From NCBI GenBank assembly GCA_022360535.1, contig JAKSCP010000084.1:1-5630 (forward strand): 5,630 nt of DNA, written 5' to 3'. The translations under genes were made by a program, and so were the position numbers. The notes under the pieces were generated by a model. The model saw nothing but the letters and a program-made list of their open reading frames with translations. It had not been told where the DNA came from and ran no database searches. The stretch is from Pseudomonadales bacterium (lineage in GTDB: Bacteria > Pseudomonadota > Gammaproteobacteria > Pseudomonadales > Pseudohongiellaceae). Below are positions 1 to 5,320 of this stretch, one piece after another; the first letter of the stretch is position 1, and every line of letters begins with the position of its first letter.

Positions 1-77
1 ATAAAATCATACATGAGCATCAAAAGTAGCGGCCCGACGAAGTATGAGAGTGTCTAAAACTCCCAGGCGCCTGATTT

Positions 78-1718
78 TTACATCATGCCGCCCATTCCTC
101 CCATATCCGGCATCCCACCACCAGCAGGCATTGCAGGCGCATCAGCCGGTAGTTCAGAGACCATAGCTTCGGTAGTGATCATTAGACCAGCCACGGAACC
201 AGCAGCCTGCAATGCAGTGCGGGTCACTTTGGCTGGGTCGATAATACCCATATCCAGCATGTCACCGTATTCACCAGTCGCTGCGTTAAAACCGAAGTTA
301 CCTTCACCGGCTTTAACCTTATCCAACACCACTGAGCCTTCTTCACCAGCGTTCTCAACGATCTGACGCAGAGGTGCAGTTACCGCCTTAAGCAGCAAAC
401 CGATACCAACGTTCTGGTCTTCGTTATCGCCTTGCAGACCTTCAATCTTTTGCAGAGCTCGCACTAAGGCAACACCACCACCGGGTACAACGCCTTCTTC
501 GTTGGCAGCACGAGTAGAATGCAACGCGTCTTCAACGCGAGCCTTCTTCTCTTTCATTTCGATTTCAGTGCCGGCACCGACCTTGATCACCGCCACACCG
601 CCGGCCAGCTTAGCCACACGCTCTTGCAGTTTTTCACGATCGTAATCGGAAGAAGTTTCTTCGATTTGGGCACGAATCTGATTCACTCGACCTTCGATGT
701 TTTGCGCATTGCCCGCTCCATCGATGATAGTCGTGTTTTCTTTGCTGATCTGAACACGCTTTGCACTACCCAGATCTTCAACAGTAGCCCCTTCCAGGCT
801 TAAGCCGACTTCTTCTGAAATGACAGTACCGCCAGTGAGAATAGCGATATCTTCCAGCATCGCCTTGCGACGATCACCAAAACCTGGTGCCTTGACTGCA
901 GCGACTTTAACGATACCGCGCATGTTATTTACAACCAGGGTAGCCAGAGCCTCGCCTTCAACGTCCTCGGCGATAACCAGCAATGGACGGCCCGCCTTTG
1001 CTACGTTCTCCAATAGAGGCAACATGTCACGAATGTTGGAGATCTTCTTGTCAAACAACAGAATCAGCGGATTCTCAAGATCAGCCATCATATTGTCTTG
1101 GTTGTTGATGAAGTAAGCAGACAGATAACCGCGATCAAACTGCATACCTTCAACAACGTCCAGTTCATTTTCTAAACCAGAACCATCTTCAACGGTGATA
1201 ACACCTTCTTTACCGACCTTGTCCATAGCGTCAGCAATGATCTGACCAACTTCCTCGTCGGAATTAGCAGAGATGGTACCCACTTGTGCGATGGACTTGG
1301 AATCCTTACAAGGAGTGGACAGGCTGCTCACTTCAGCAACAAGTGAAGTAACCGCCTTGTCGATGCCTCGCTTGAGGTCCATAGGGTTCATACCAGCGGC
1401 AACTGACTTCAGCCCTTCATTCAGGATAGATTGAGCCAGTACGGTTGCGGTGGTAGTTCCGTCACCAGCAACGTCTGAAGTCTGAGAAGCGACTTCTTTT
1501 ACCATTTGAGCGCCCATGTTTTCGAACTTATCTTCCAGTTCGATTTCTTTCGCTACTGATACACCGTCTTTAGTTACGGTAGGGGCGCCGAAAGACTTAT
1601 CCAATACAACGTTTCGGCCTTTAGGTCCGAGAGTTACTTTAACGGCGTCAGCAAGTACGTTTACACCTGCCAATAGTTTCTGACGCGCTGAATCGCCAAA
1701 TTTTACGTCTTTAGCCAT
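78..1718 (-). CDS. groL: GroEL, 60-kDa chaperonin (Hsp60)
   Basis: GroEL forms a double-ring cytoplasmic ATPase that folds client proteins inside a cavity capped by GroES. The 546-residue product is full length for the family (E. coli has 548). Visible landmarks are the ATP/phosphate-binding TLGPKG at residues 29-34, the GDGTT loop at 85-89 with its catalytic-loop Asp86, PGFGDRR in the apical/intermediate region, VEDALHSTRAA with the conserved hydrolysis Asp near residue 397, a GGG turn near 413-415, NAATGEYGDM near 478-487, and the usual Gly/Met-rich C-terminal tail ending GGMGGMM. The ATG start at 1716-1718 follows an AGGA-type Shine-Dalgarno eight bases upstream and matches the family N terminus. 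It lies 71 bases downstream of groS on the same strand, so the two are almost certainly co-transcribed from the heat-shock promoter upstream of groS. Nothing is missing or unusual. Confidence 0.99.
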   Translation of the reverse strand: MAKDVKFGDSARQKLLAGVNVLADAVKVTLGPKGRNVVLDKSFGAPTVTKDGVSVAKEIELEDKFENMGAQMVKEVASQTSDVAGDGTTTATVLAQSILNEGLKSVAAGMNPMDLKRGIDKAVTSLVAEVSSLSTPCKDSKSIAQVGTISANSDEEVGQIIADAMDKVGKEGVITVEDGSGLENELDVVEGMQFDRGYLSAYFINNQDNMMADLENPLILLFDKKISNIRDMLPLLENVAKAGRPLLVIAEDVEGEALATLVVNNMRGIVKVAAVKAPGFGDRRKAMLEDIAILTGGTVISEEVGLSLEGATVEDLGSAKRVQISKENTTIIDGAGNAQNIEGRVNQIRAQIEETSSDYDREKLQERVAKLAGGVAVIKVGAGTEIEMKEKKARVEDALHSTRAANEEGVVPGGGVALVRALQKIEGLQGDNEDQNVGIGLLLKAVTAPLRQIVENAGEEGSVVLDKVKAGEGNFGFNAATGEYGDMLDMGIIDPAKVTRTALQAAGSVAGLMITTEAMVSELPADAPAMPAGGGMPDMGGMGGMM

Positions 1719-1789
1719 TTCTAAAATTCCTGTCTTTTTTCAATGATCTCGTGTGTCAATTTTCTACGTTTAAGTGTTCAAACCTTTAA

Positions 1790-2080
1790 TTAAGATTCGA
1801 TAACTCCGTAAATTTCACTTTCGCTAAGAATGAGTAACTCTTCTTCGCCAATTTTTACTGTGTTGCTGGAATACTTACCAAACACAACTGTATCGCCAAC
1901 TTTCACATCAACAGGTTGAGTTTCACCGTTTTCCTGGCGCTTACCTGGACCGACAGCTACTACTTCACCTTGCGCTGGCTTTTCAGTAGCAGATCCCGGC
2001 AGCACGATGCCTCCCGCTGTTGTTGTTTCTTCTTCCGTGCGTCTGACGACGACACGATCTTGCAAAGGCCGGATATTCAT
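1790..2080 (-). CDS. groS: GroES, 10-kDa co-chaperonin (Hsp10)
   Basis: GroES is the heptameric lid of the GroEL chamber. The 96-residue product matches the family length (97 in E. coli). It opens with the canonical MNIRPLQDRVVV strand. The mobile loop spans about residues 16-33 and contains the Ile-Val-Leu tripeptide (25-27) that docks on the GroEL apical domain. GEVVAVGPGK follows at about 38-47, then VGDTVVFGKYS, and the C terminus ends ESEIYGVIES. The ATG at 2078-2080 has an AGGAG Shine-Dalgarno (2090-2094) nine bases upstream. That site sits in the loop of an A/U-rich hairpin, described separately. It is the first gene of the groS-groL pair and the natural target of the sigma32-like promoter upstream. 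The sequence and context leave no realistic alternative. Confidence 0.99.
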   Translation of the reverse strand: MNIRPLQDRVVVRRTEEETTTAGGIVLPGSATEKPAQGEVVAVGPGKRQENGETQPVDVKVGDTVVFGKYSSNTVKIGEEELLILSESEIYGVIES

Positions 2081-2081
2081 T

Positions 2082-2110
2082 TCAAATCACTCCTGAATCC
2101 TAAGATTTGA
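2082..2110 (-). promoter_or_regulatory. Hairpin enclosing the groS ribosome-binding site (candidate RNA thermometer)
   Basis: On the groS mRNA strand, TCAAATC (2104-2110) is perfectly complementary to GATTTGA (2082-2088), giving a 7-bp stem with five A-U pairs and a 15-base loop. The AGGAG Shine-Dalgarno (2090-2094) lies in the loop, and the 3' arm fills the space between it and the ATG. A competing hairpin, AATC (2104-2107) with GATT (2096-2099) around a 4-base loop, uses part of the same 5' arm and would free the start region. The complementarity is seen directly; a temperature-sensing role is inference. Confidence 0.4.
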
Positions 2111-2140
2111 TTAAAAACACCAAATAGAAAATAGGGGCCT

Positions 2141-2161
2141 TCTCTGCTGAAGCCGCAGAGA
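2141..2161 (-). promoter_or_regulatory. Stem-loop in the groS leader
   Basis: TCTCTGC (2141-2147) and GCAGAGA (2155-2161) form a perfect 7-bp stem around a 7-base loop, within the inferred 5' leader of groS. On the transcribed strand the following bases are C-rich and then mixed T/A, not a clean U-run, so it is not a convincing terminator. It may stabilise the leader or be a weak attenuator. Confidence 0.35.
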
Positions 2162-2234
2162 TCAACCTCTCCTCTCAAATTAACACTGCCGTGGACTTCT
2201 TAAGGTCACTGACAGCGACTCATGATGTACCGCT

Positions 2235-2262
2235 TTATGGGGATCAACGCCGAGATTTCAAC
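2235..2262 (-). promoter_or_regulatory. Sigma32-type heat-shock promoter for groS-groL
   Basis: On the minus strand, GTTGAAA (2256-2262) matches the sigma32 -35 consensus CTTGAAA at 6 of 7 positions. After a 13-base spacer, CCCCATAA (2235-2242) matches the sigma32 -10 box CCCCATNT closely. Spacing and composition are typical of heat-shock promoters, and the site lies upstream of groS as expected. The same DNA offers a weaker sigma70-like reading, TTGAAA with 16 bases to CATAAA, which could supply basal expression. Transcription would start near 2228, implying a leader of about 145 bases. Confidence 0.85.
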
Positions 2263-2266
2263 ACCA

Positions 2267-2315
2267 ATTAGCCATCTGCAATGGATTTTTTTTGCCCATT
2301 GCAAGCTAATGGCTA
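2267..2315. repeat. Nested inverted repeat with an A8/T8 loop between fxsA and the groS promoter
   Basis: TGCAATGG (2277-2284) and CCATTGCA (2296-2303) form a perfect 8-bp inner stem around an 11-base loop with eight consecutive T on the plus strand (A on the minus). Outside it, TAGCCAT (2269-2275) pairs with ATGGCTA (2309-2315), or alternatively ATTAGC (2267-2272) with GCTAAT (2305-2310). It begins just upstream of the heat-shock -35 box and after the fxsA stop. In the fxsA direction no U-run follows the stem, so it is a poor intrinsic terminator; it may act as an mRNA 3'-end stabiliser or a protein-binding site. Confidence 0.5.
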
Positions 2316-2351
2316 TATCTCTTTGTTTTATATGGAATTAATGAGAACAGG

Positions 2352-2852
2352 CTAGCGCTGATCTGAGTCAGATTCGGGCCTATCCAGCTTGGAATCGGGC
2401 TGCTTCGAGTACTCTCCCTCGTACACATTGCCATGCCCTGAGGGCGGCGGCCGGGAATTTGACCAGGTTTGGAATCCACCGGCCCCTGCTCCCATGCTGG
2501 TCACGACACCAGCCCTGATAATTCGTCGTGCCAACGGTCTTCGCAACGGCCCCGATAGCAGCACAAACCCGATGGTGTCGGTAAGAAATCCCGGCGTCAG
2601 CAATAAGGCGCCGGCAGCGGCCAGCATCATGCCTTCGATGATTTCCTGAGCAGGCAACTCTCCTGACTCGAGCCGCGTTCGCGCCCGTAGTAAGGTGGAA
2701 AACCCCTGCTGTTTCAGGATCTGAATCCCAATAACCGCAGTGAGTACGACCAGCGCCAAGGTCCAAAGGCCCCCGATGCGGTCACTCACTTCGAAGAGCA
2801 GCAGCATCTCCACTAATGGAACTGTCAGAAAGGCGAGAAACAGAAATCGCAC
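2352..2852 (-). CDS. fxsA: FxsA family inner-membrane protein
   Basis: FxsA is a small cytoplasmic-membrane protein named for suppressing F-exclusion of phage T7 when overproduced in E. coli; its physiological role is unclear. The 166-residue product has a hydrophobic N-terminal segment (about 3-20), a second at about 29-46, and a third region (about 74-100) containing the family hallmark LLTPGFLTDTIGF (83-95). A basic RRPLARR stretch (104-110) follows, then a Gly-rich and strongly polar, charged C-terminal tail. The start is GTG (2850-2852), supported by an AGGAGA Shine-Dalgarno five bases upstream and by the family-like N terminus MRFLFLAFLTVPLVE. It lies upstream of groS on the same strand, a neighbourhood I recall also from E. 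coli, and diverges from atl. The intervening promoter suggests groSL is mainly transcribed independently. Confidence 0.95.
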   Translation of the reverse strand: MRFLFLAFLTVPLVEMLLLFEVSDRIGGLWTLALVVLTAVIGIQILKQQGFSTLLRARTRLESGELPAQEIIEGMMLAAAGALLLTPGFLTDTIGFVLLSGPLRRPLARRIIRAGVVTSMGAGAGGFQTWSNSRPPPSGHGNVYEGEYSKQPDSKLDRPESDSDQR

Positions 2853-2857
2853 TTAAG

Positions 2858-2863
2858 TCTCCT
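2858..2863 (-). promoter_or_regulatory. fxsA ribosome-binding site fixing the GTG start
   Basis: AGGAGA on the minus strand lies five bases before the GTG codon. No ATG in this frame would preserve the conserved hydrophobic N terminus, so this site decides the start. Confidence 0.8.
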
Positions 2864-2891
2864 GTTCATTTCGTAGCTACGACTCTATGAT
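2863..2891 (+). promoter_or_regulatory. Possible atl promoter
   Basis: TATGAT (2886-2891) matches five of six bases of the sigma70 -10 box. The hexamer 17 bases upstream, TGTTCA (2863-2868), matches the -35 consensus at only three positions. The palindrome at 2871-2882 falls between the two elements. The weak -35 makes this tentative, or suggests an activator-dependent promoter. Confidence 0.3.
2871..2882. promoter_or_regulatory. Perfect 12-bp palindrome in the fxsA/atl divergent region (candidate operator)
   Basis: TCGTAGCTACGA is a perfect 12-bp palindrome in the 83-base gap between the divergent fxsA and atl starts. It is immediately upstream of the putative atl -10 box and 19 bases upstream of the fxsA start codon, so a bound protein could influence both genes. 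No regulator is encoded nearby, and the binding protein is unknown. Confidence 0.4.
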
Positions 2892-2935
2892 GATGAGCCT
2901 ACTATGAATGCGCACCCGGACGCAGCGTACTCTCG

Positions 2936-3247
2936 ATGACTAACCAGGAACGGATTTGGCAAGTTGTACATCAAATTCCTCGCGGCAAGGTTGCAAGCTA
3001 TGGGCAAGTTGCAAAACTAGCAGAATTGCCCGGTTATGCTAGATATGTGGGCTATGTCATGAAAAATCTACCGGCCGGTACCAAATTGCCCTGGCACCGA
3101 GTCGTCAACTCCCAGGGCCGAATATCATTCCCAAGAAACAGTTCCTCCTACCAGCGACAGAAGACTCTACTGGAAAAAGAAGGCGTGGTATTTATAAAAG
3201 GAAAATTTTCGATGAAAGAGTTTGGATGGCTTCAGGATGAAATCTGA
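2936..3247 (+). CDS. atl: Alkyltransferase-like protein (Atl), DNA base-flipping
   Basis: The 103-residue product is a single DNA-binding domain of the O6-alkylguanine-DNA alkyltransferase (MGMT) superfamily. The usual active site PCHR reads PWHRV here (residues 52-56), so the alkyl-accepting cysteine is replaced by Trp53. That is the mark of Atl proteins (E. coli YbaZ type), which flip out O6-alkylguanine and recruit nucleotide-excision repair instead of reversing damage. Other family features are IPRGKVASYGQVA (14-26) with its conserved Tyr22, and the recognition-helix stretch ARYVGYVMKNLP (35-46) with the Arg36 finger; the usual ARQVG has Tyr in place of Gln. The ATG is the only normal start after three in-frame TGA codons just upstream; its Shine-Dalgarno is weak. 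It diverges from fxsA, and its last 16 bp overlap the convergent transporter gene. Confidence 0.93.
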   Translation: MTNQERIWQVVHQIPRGKVASYGQVAKLAELPGYARYVGYVMKNLPAGTKLPWHRVVNSQGRISFPRNSSSYQRQKTLLEKEGVVFIKGKFSMKEFGWLQDEI

Positions 3248-4584
3248 GTAGCTGTGCTTTCAGAATAACTTTCCATTAGTTTTCCTACCCACAATAACAG
3301 ACAAAGTCCCGGCACTACCATCAAGGTAGTGAGCACGAAAAAAATCACCCAATCTCCGTTGAGAAAGTCGATTACAAAGCCGCTGCCGGCAGCCAGAGTA
3401 GTACGGCCAAAGTTTGAGATTGATGCCATCAGTGCATACTGTGTTCCTGTATAGGTGCGACTGGTGAAATACGAGATGAATGAGATGAACGCAACCGCAG
3501 CGAACGCCTGGAAAAAGTTGTCGATGAGCAACGTAAGCATTAACAGATTTACATTAGGCCCAACAATGGCAATCACAGCGAATAATAGATTTGCCCCAGC
3601 CATTGCTATGCCGGCCACAAACAAGCCACGAATGACACCATAGTGGGTATTGATCATGGCACCAAGTATTGAGTACACCACAGTCATCAAGCCACCGAAG
3701 AATTGCTGGTAAAAACCTATCTGGTCCCGGGTAAATCCCACTTCAACATAAAAAACCAGAGACATCCGCCCTAACATGGCTTCTCCCAATCGGAACACCA
3801 CAAGTAGCAGAAGGATCGACACAGCCAGTTGCATCCCACAACGCTGGAAGAATTCACGAAACGGATTTACAACAAAATTAACAAACCATTCGCTGACGCT
3901 GTGAATTCTGTCGCTGCCATCTTGCCCAGCTGTGAGCACTTCGCTTTCCGGTTTCGGGGTCAGCAGGGCAAGCAAGACCAATATCAGGTAAATTCCAATC
4001 ATGCTCCGATACACCATAGGCCAGGACATGCCTATGGACTCACCACCCAGAGCCAGTGCAGTAGCCCCACCGATAAATGTCCAACCCGCATAGAAGCCAG
4101 CCGTGTTCATGGCCGCCGCATAGGGCATCTTGGCGTCCATTTCCTCTTTGGCAAAAATATTGATTCGATAAGCATCAATAGAGATGTCTTGGGTGGCCGA
4201 GAGCACTGCGATCATGAATGCCAGCAAACTCACTGCCAGCAAGTTCTCCGACGGAGAAGTTAGACTGATCAGGCCGATGCAAAGCGCAATCAAACATTGG
4301 CACAAGATAATCCAGGAGCGCCGCTGCCCGAAGCGGGGGTACAGCAAGGGCAGCCTGAGCCGATCAACAAAAGGCGCCCAGGTCCAATTGATTGCATAAA
4401 CGGTCGCAATGGCACTTATAAACCCTATGGTGGAGCGAGAAAAACCGGATTCCTGCAACCAGAGCGTGAGAATCGTGCCATGTAATACCCAGGGAAAGCC
4501 CTGGATAAAGCCAAACAACAGGACCGCTAGAAATCGCTTATCTTTGAGCTCTTTTAAGGATTGTCTGTAAGAAAGTGTTTGCAA
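3232..4584 (-). CDS. ampG: AmpG-like MFS transporter (probable muropeptide permease)
   Basis: This 450-residue polytopic inner-membrane protein belongs to the major facilitator superfamily, in the AmpG branch. AmpG imports anhydromuropeptides from the periplasm for cell-wall recycling, which also feeds AmpC beta-lactamase signalling. Family marks include FIQGFPWVL near 26-34, the loop 2-3 signature with FGQRR (85-89), SATQDISIDAYR (129-140; E. coli AmpG has SASQDIVFDAW), a central loop at about 210-240 ending NPFREFF, and TGTQYALMASISNFGR (379-394; E. coli SATQFALLSALSAVGR). About twelve membrane segments are apparent. E. coli AmpG is somewhat longer (491), the difference lying at the C terminus. 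The start is probably TTG (4582-4584): no ATG or GTG occurs between it and the upstream in-frame stop, and the N-terminal length fits AmpG. The Shine-Dalgarno is poor. It follows yajQ by 48 bases, likely co-transcribed. The substrate is inferred; a paralogous AmpG-like sugar or peptide carrier is possible. Confidence 0.82.
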   Translation of the reverse strand: MQTLSYRQSLKELKDKRFLAVLLFGFIQGFPWVLHGTILTLWLQESGFSRSTIGFISAIATVYAINWTWAPFVDRLRLPLLYPRFGQRRSWIILCQCLIALCIGLISLTSPSENLLAVSLLAFMIAVLSATQDISIDAYRINIFAKEEMDAKMPYAAAMNTAGFYAGWTFIGGATALALGGESIGMSWPMVYRSMIGIYLILVLLALLTPKPESEVLTAGQDGSDRIHSVSEWFVNFVVNPFREFFQRCGMQLAVSILLLLVVFRLGEAMLGRMSLVFYVEVGFTRDQIGFYQQFFGGLMTVVYSILGAMINTHYGVIRGLFVAGIAMAGANLLFAVIAIVGPNVNLLMLTLLIDNFFQAFAAVAFISFISYFTSRTYTGTQYALMASISNFGRTTLAAGSGFVIDFLNGDWVIFFVLTTLMVVPGLCLLLWVGKLMESYSESTATQISS

Positions 4585-4632
4585 ACTCTGTCTGATGTCG
4601 CCAGTAGATGGATTGATCGAATCGTTTTTCTA

Positions 4633-5118
4633 CTAATCCCGGAAATTGTCATATTGCAATGGAATATCGAGTTTCGCATCCTTTAACATTGCGATAACGT
4701 TCTGCAAGTCGTCTCTTTTCTTCCCTGTTACCCGCAGCTTATCTCCTTGAATGGCAGTCTGTACTTTCATTTTGGTTTCTTTGACCATTTTGACAATCTT
4801 ACGCGCAATTTCAGATTCGATGCCTTGTTGAACTTTTACGTTCATTACGGCCTTCTGGCCGGTCACTTCTACTTCGCCCTCTTTCAACGCTTTAAGATCA
4901 ACACCACGTTTCACGAGCTTGCCACGGAGAATGTCCAGCATCTGGTGGACCTGAAAATCCACTTCCGCGGAAACCGTTATATCTGAGGAATCAGTCAGGG
5001 AAAATTTTGCATCCACACCTTTGAAATCAAATCGATTTCCGACTTCACGGTTGGCTTGATCCAGTGCGTTGTTGATTTCGTGAAGATCTACTTCAGAAAC
5101 GATGTCGAATGAAGGCAT
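4633..5118 (-). CDS. yajQ: YajQ family nucleotide-binding protein
   Basis: YajQ is a cytoplasmic protein of two ferredoxin-like domains that binds nucleotides. Homologues in Xanthomonas and Pseudomonas are reported to bind cyclic di-GMP and affect gene expression and virulence; E. coli YajQ was reported to bind GTP, ATP and tRNA. The 161-residue product begins with the invariant MPSFDIVSEVD and carries NRFDFKGVDA (28-37), VDFQVHQMLDILRGKLVKRG (53-72), QGIESEIARKIVKMVKE (98-114), KVQTAIQGDKLRVTGKKRDDLQ (118-139) and the conserved C-terminal NFRD. The true start is the ATG at 5116-5118, nine bases after an AAGGAGAG Shine-Dalgarno. An in-frame TTG at 5137-5139 lies upstream of that site and is not credible. 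The gene ends in two adjacent TAG codons, and the transporter follows in the same frame 48 bases on. I recall yajQ and ampG also lying close together in Pseudomonas. Confidence 0.97.
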   Translation of the reverse strand: MPSFDIVSEVDLHEINNALDQANREVGNRFDFKGVDAKFSLTDSSDITVSAEVDFQVHQMLDILRGKLVKRGVDLKALKEGEVEVTGQKAVMNVKVQQGIESEIARKIVKMVKETKMKVQTAIQGDKLRVTGKKRDDLQNVIAMLKDAKLDIPLQYDNFRD

Positions 5119-5127
5119 TTGGGTACT

Positions 5128-5135
5128 CTCTCCTT
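5128..5135 (-). promoter_or_regulatory. yajQ ribosome-binding site fixing the ATG start
   Basis: AAGGAGAG on the minus strand, nine bases before the ATG at 5118, selects that codon and excludes the in-frame TTG at 5139 that precedes the site. Confidence 0.85.
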
Positions 5136-5237
5136 TCAATAGTTAGCGGTTGAAATACCAACAACTAAAGGAGTCTAGCACGCCCCAGGACCGGGCAGAA
5201 ATCAATGCATGGAAGGAAGACAGGAAAGCGCACAGCC

Positions 5238-5266
5238 TCGGCACACGATTCTCGAATAGGTGCCGA
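5238..5266 (-). terminator. Stem-loop in the E2-yajQ gap, possible terminator or 3'-end stabiliser
   Basis: TCGGCAC and GTGCCGA (5238-5244 and 5260-5266) form a perfect 7-bp GC-rich stem around a 15-base loop, which can fold further through ATTC/GAAT. It lies 25 bases after the E2 stop codon. On the transcribed strand it is followed by GGCTG and then a pyrimidine-rich run rather than a pure T-run, so intrinsic termination is uncertain. It could equally be an mRNA 3'-end stabiliser. Confidence 0.4.
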
Positions 5267-5290
5267 CTCAGGAATAACCCTATTATAAGT

Positions 5291-5320
5291 GTTATAAGAT
5301 CAAGTGCCGGATATCGCCAA
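5291..5320 (-). promoter_or_regulatory. Possible yajQ promoter within the end of the E2 gene
   Basis: On the minus strand, TTGGCG (5315-5320, four of six) is followed 18 bases later by TATAAC (5291-5296, five of six). A further exact TATAAT (5282-5287) lies just downstream but lacks a properly spaced -35. Transcription would start near 5285 and pass through the stem-loop before reaching yajQ. Support is by sequence match alone. Confidence 0.28.

Noticed and set aside
61..77. CAGGCGCCTG palindrome followed by GGAGTTTT just after groL, as a terminator
   Set aside because: As a hairpin it gives only three pairs around four bases, and the T-run is short and offset by four bases; too weak to call.
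1719..1789. AAAATT/AATTTT pairing upstream of groL as a second RNA thermometer, and a TTGACA there as an internal promoter
   Set aside because: The pairing is six A/U pairs only, over a long loop, and no -10 box is correctly spaced from TTGACA.
2081..2351. CIRCE (HrcA operator) upstream of groS
   Set aside because: No TTAGCACTC...GAGTGCTAA pattern was found; the inverted repeats present have unrelated sequence.
2380..2766. Open frame of 128 codons on the minus strand inside fxsA
   Set aside because: It lies entirely within fxsA in another frame; fxsA has a clear family match and ribosome-binding site, and this frame shows no recognisable protein.
3829..4263. Open frame of 144 codons on the plus strand opposite the transporter
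   Set aside because: Antisense to a convincing AmpG-like membrane protein; low-complexity translation without motifs or a ribosome-binding site.
5136..5160. TTGTTG-N17-TATTGA as a yajQ promoter
   Set aside because: Transcription would begin within or after the Shine-Dalgarno, leaving the mRNA without a usable ribosome site.
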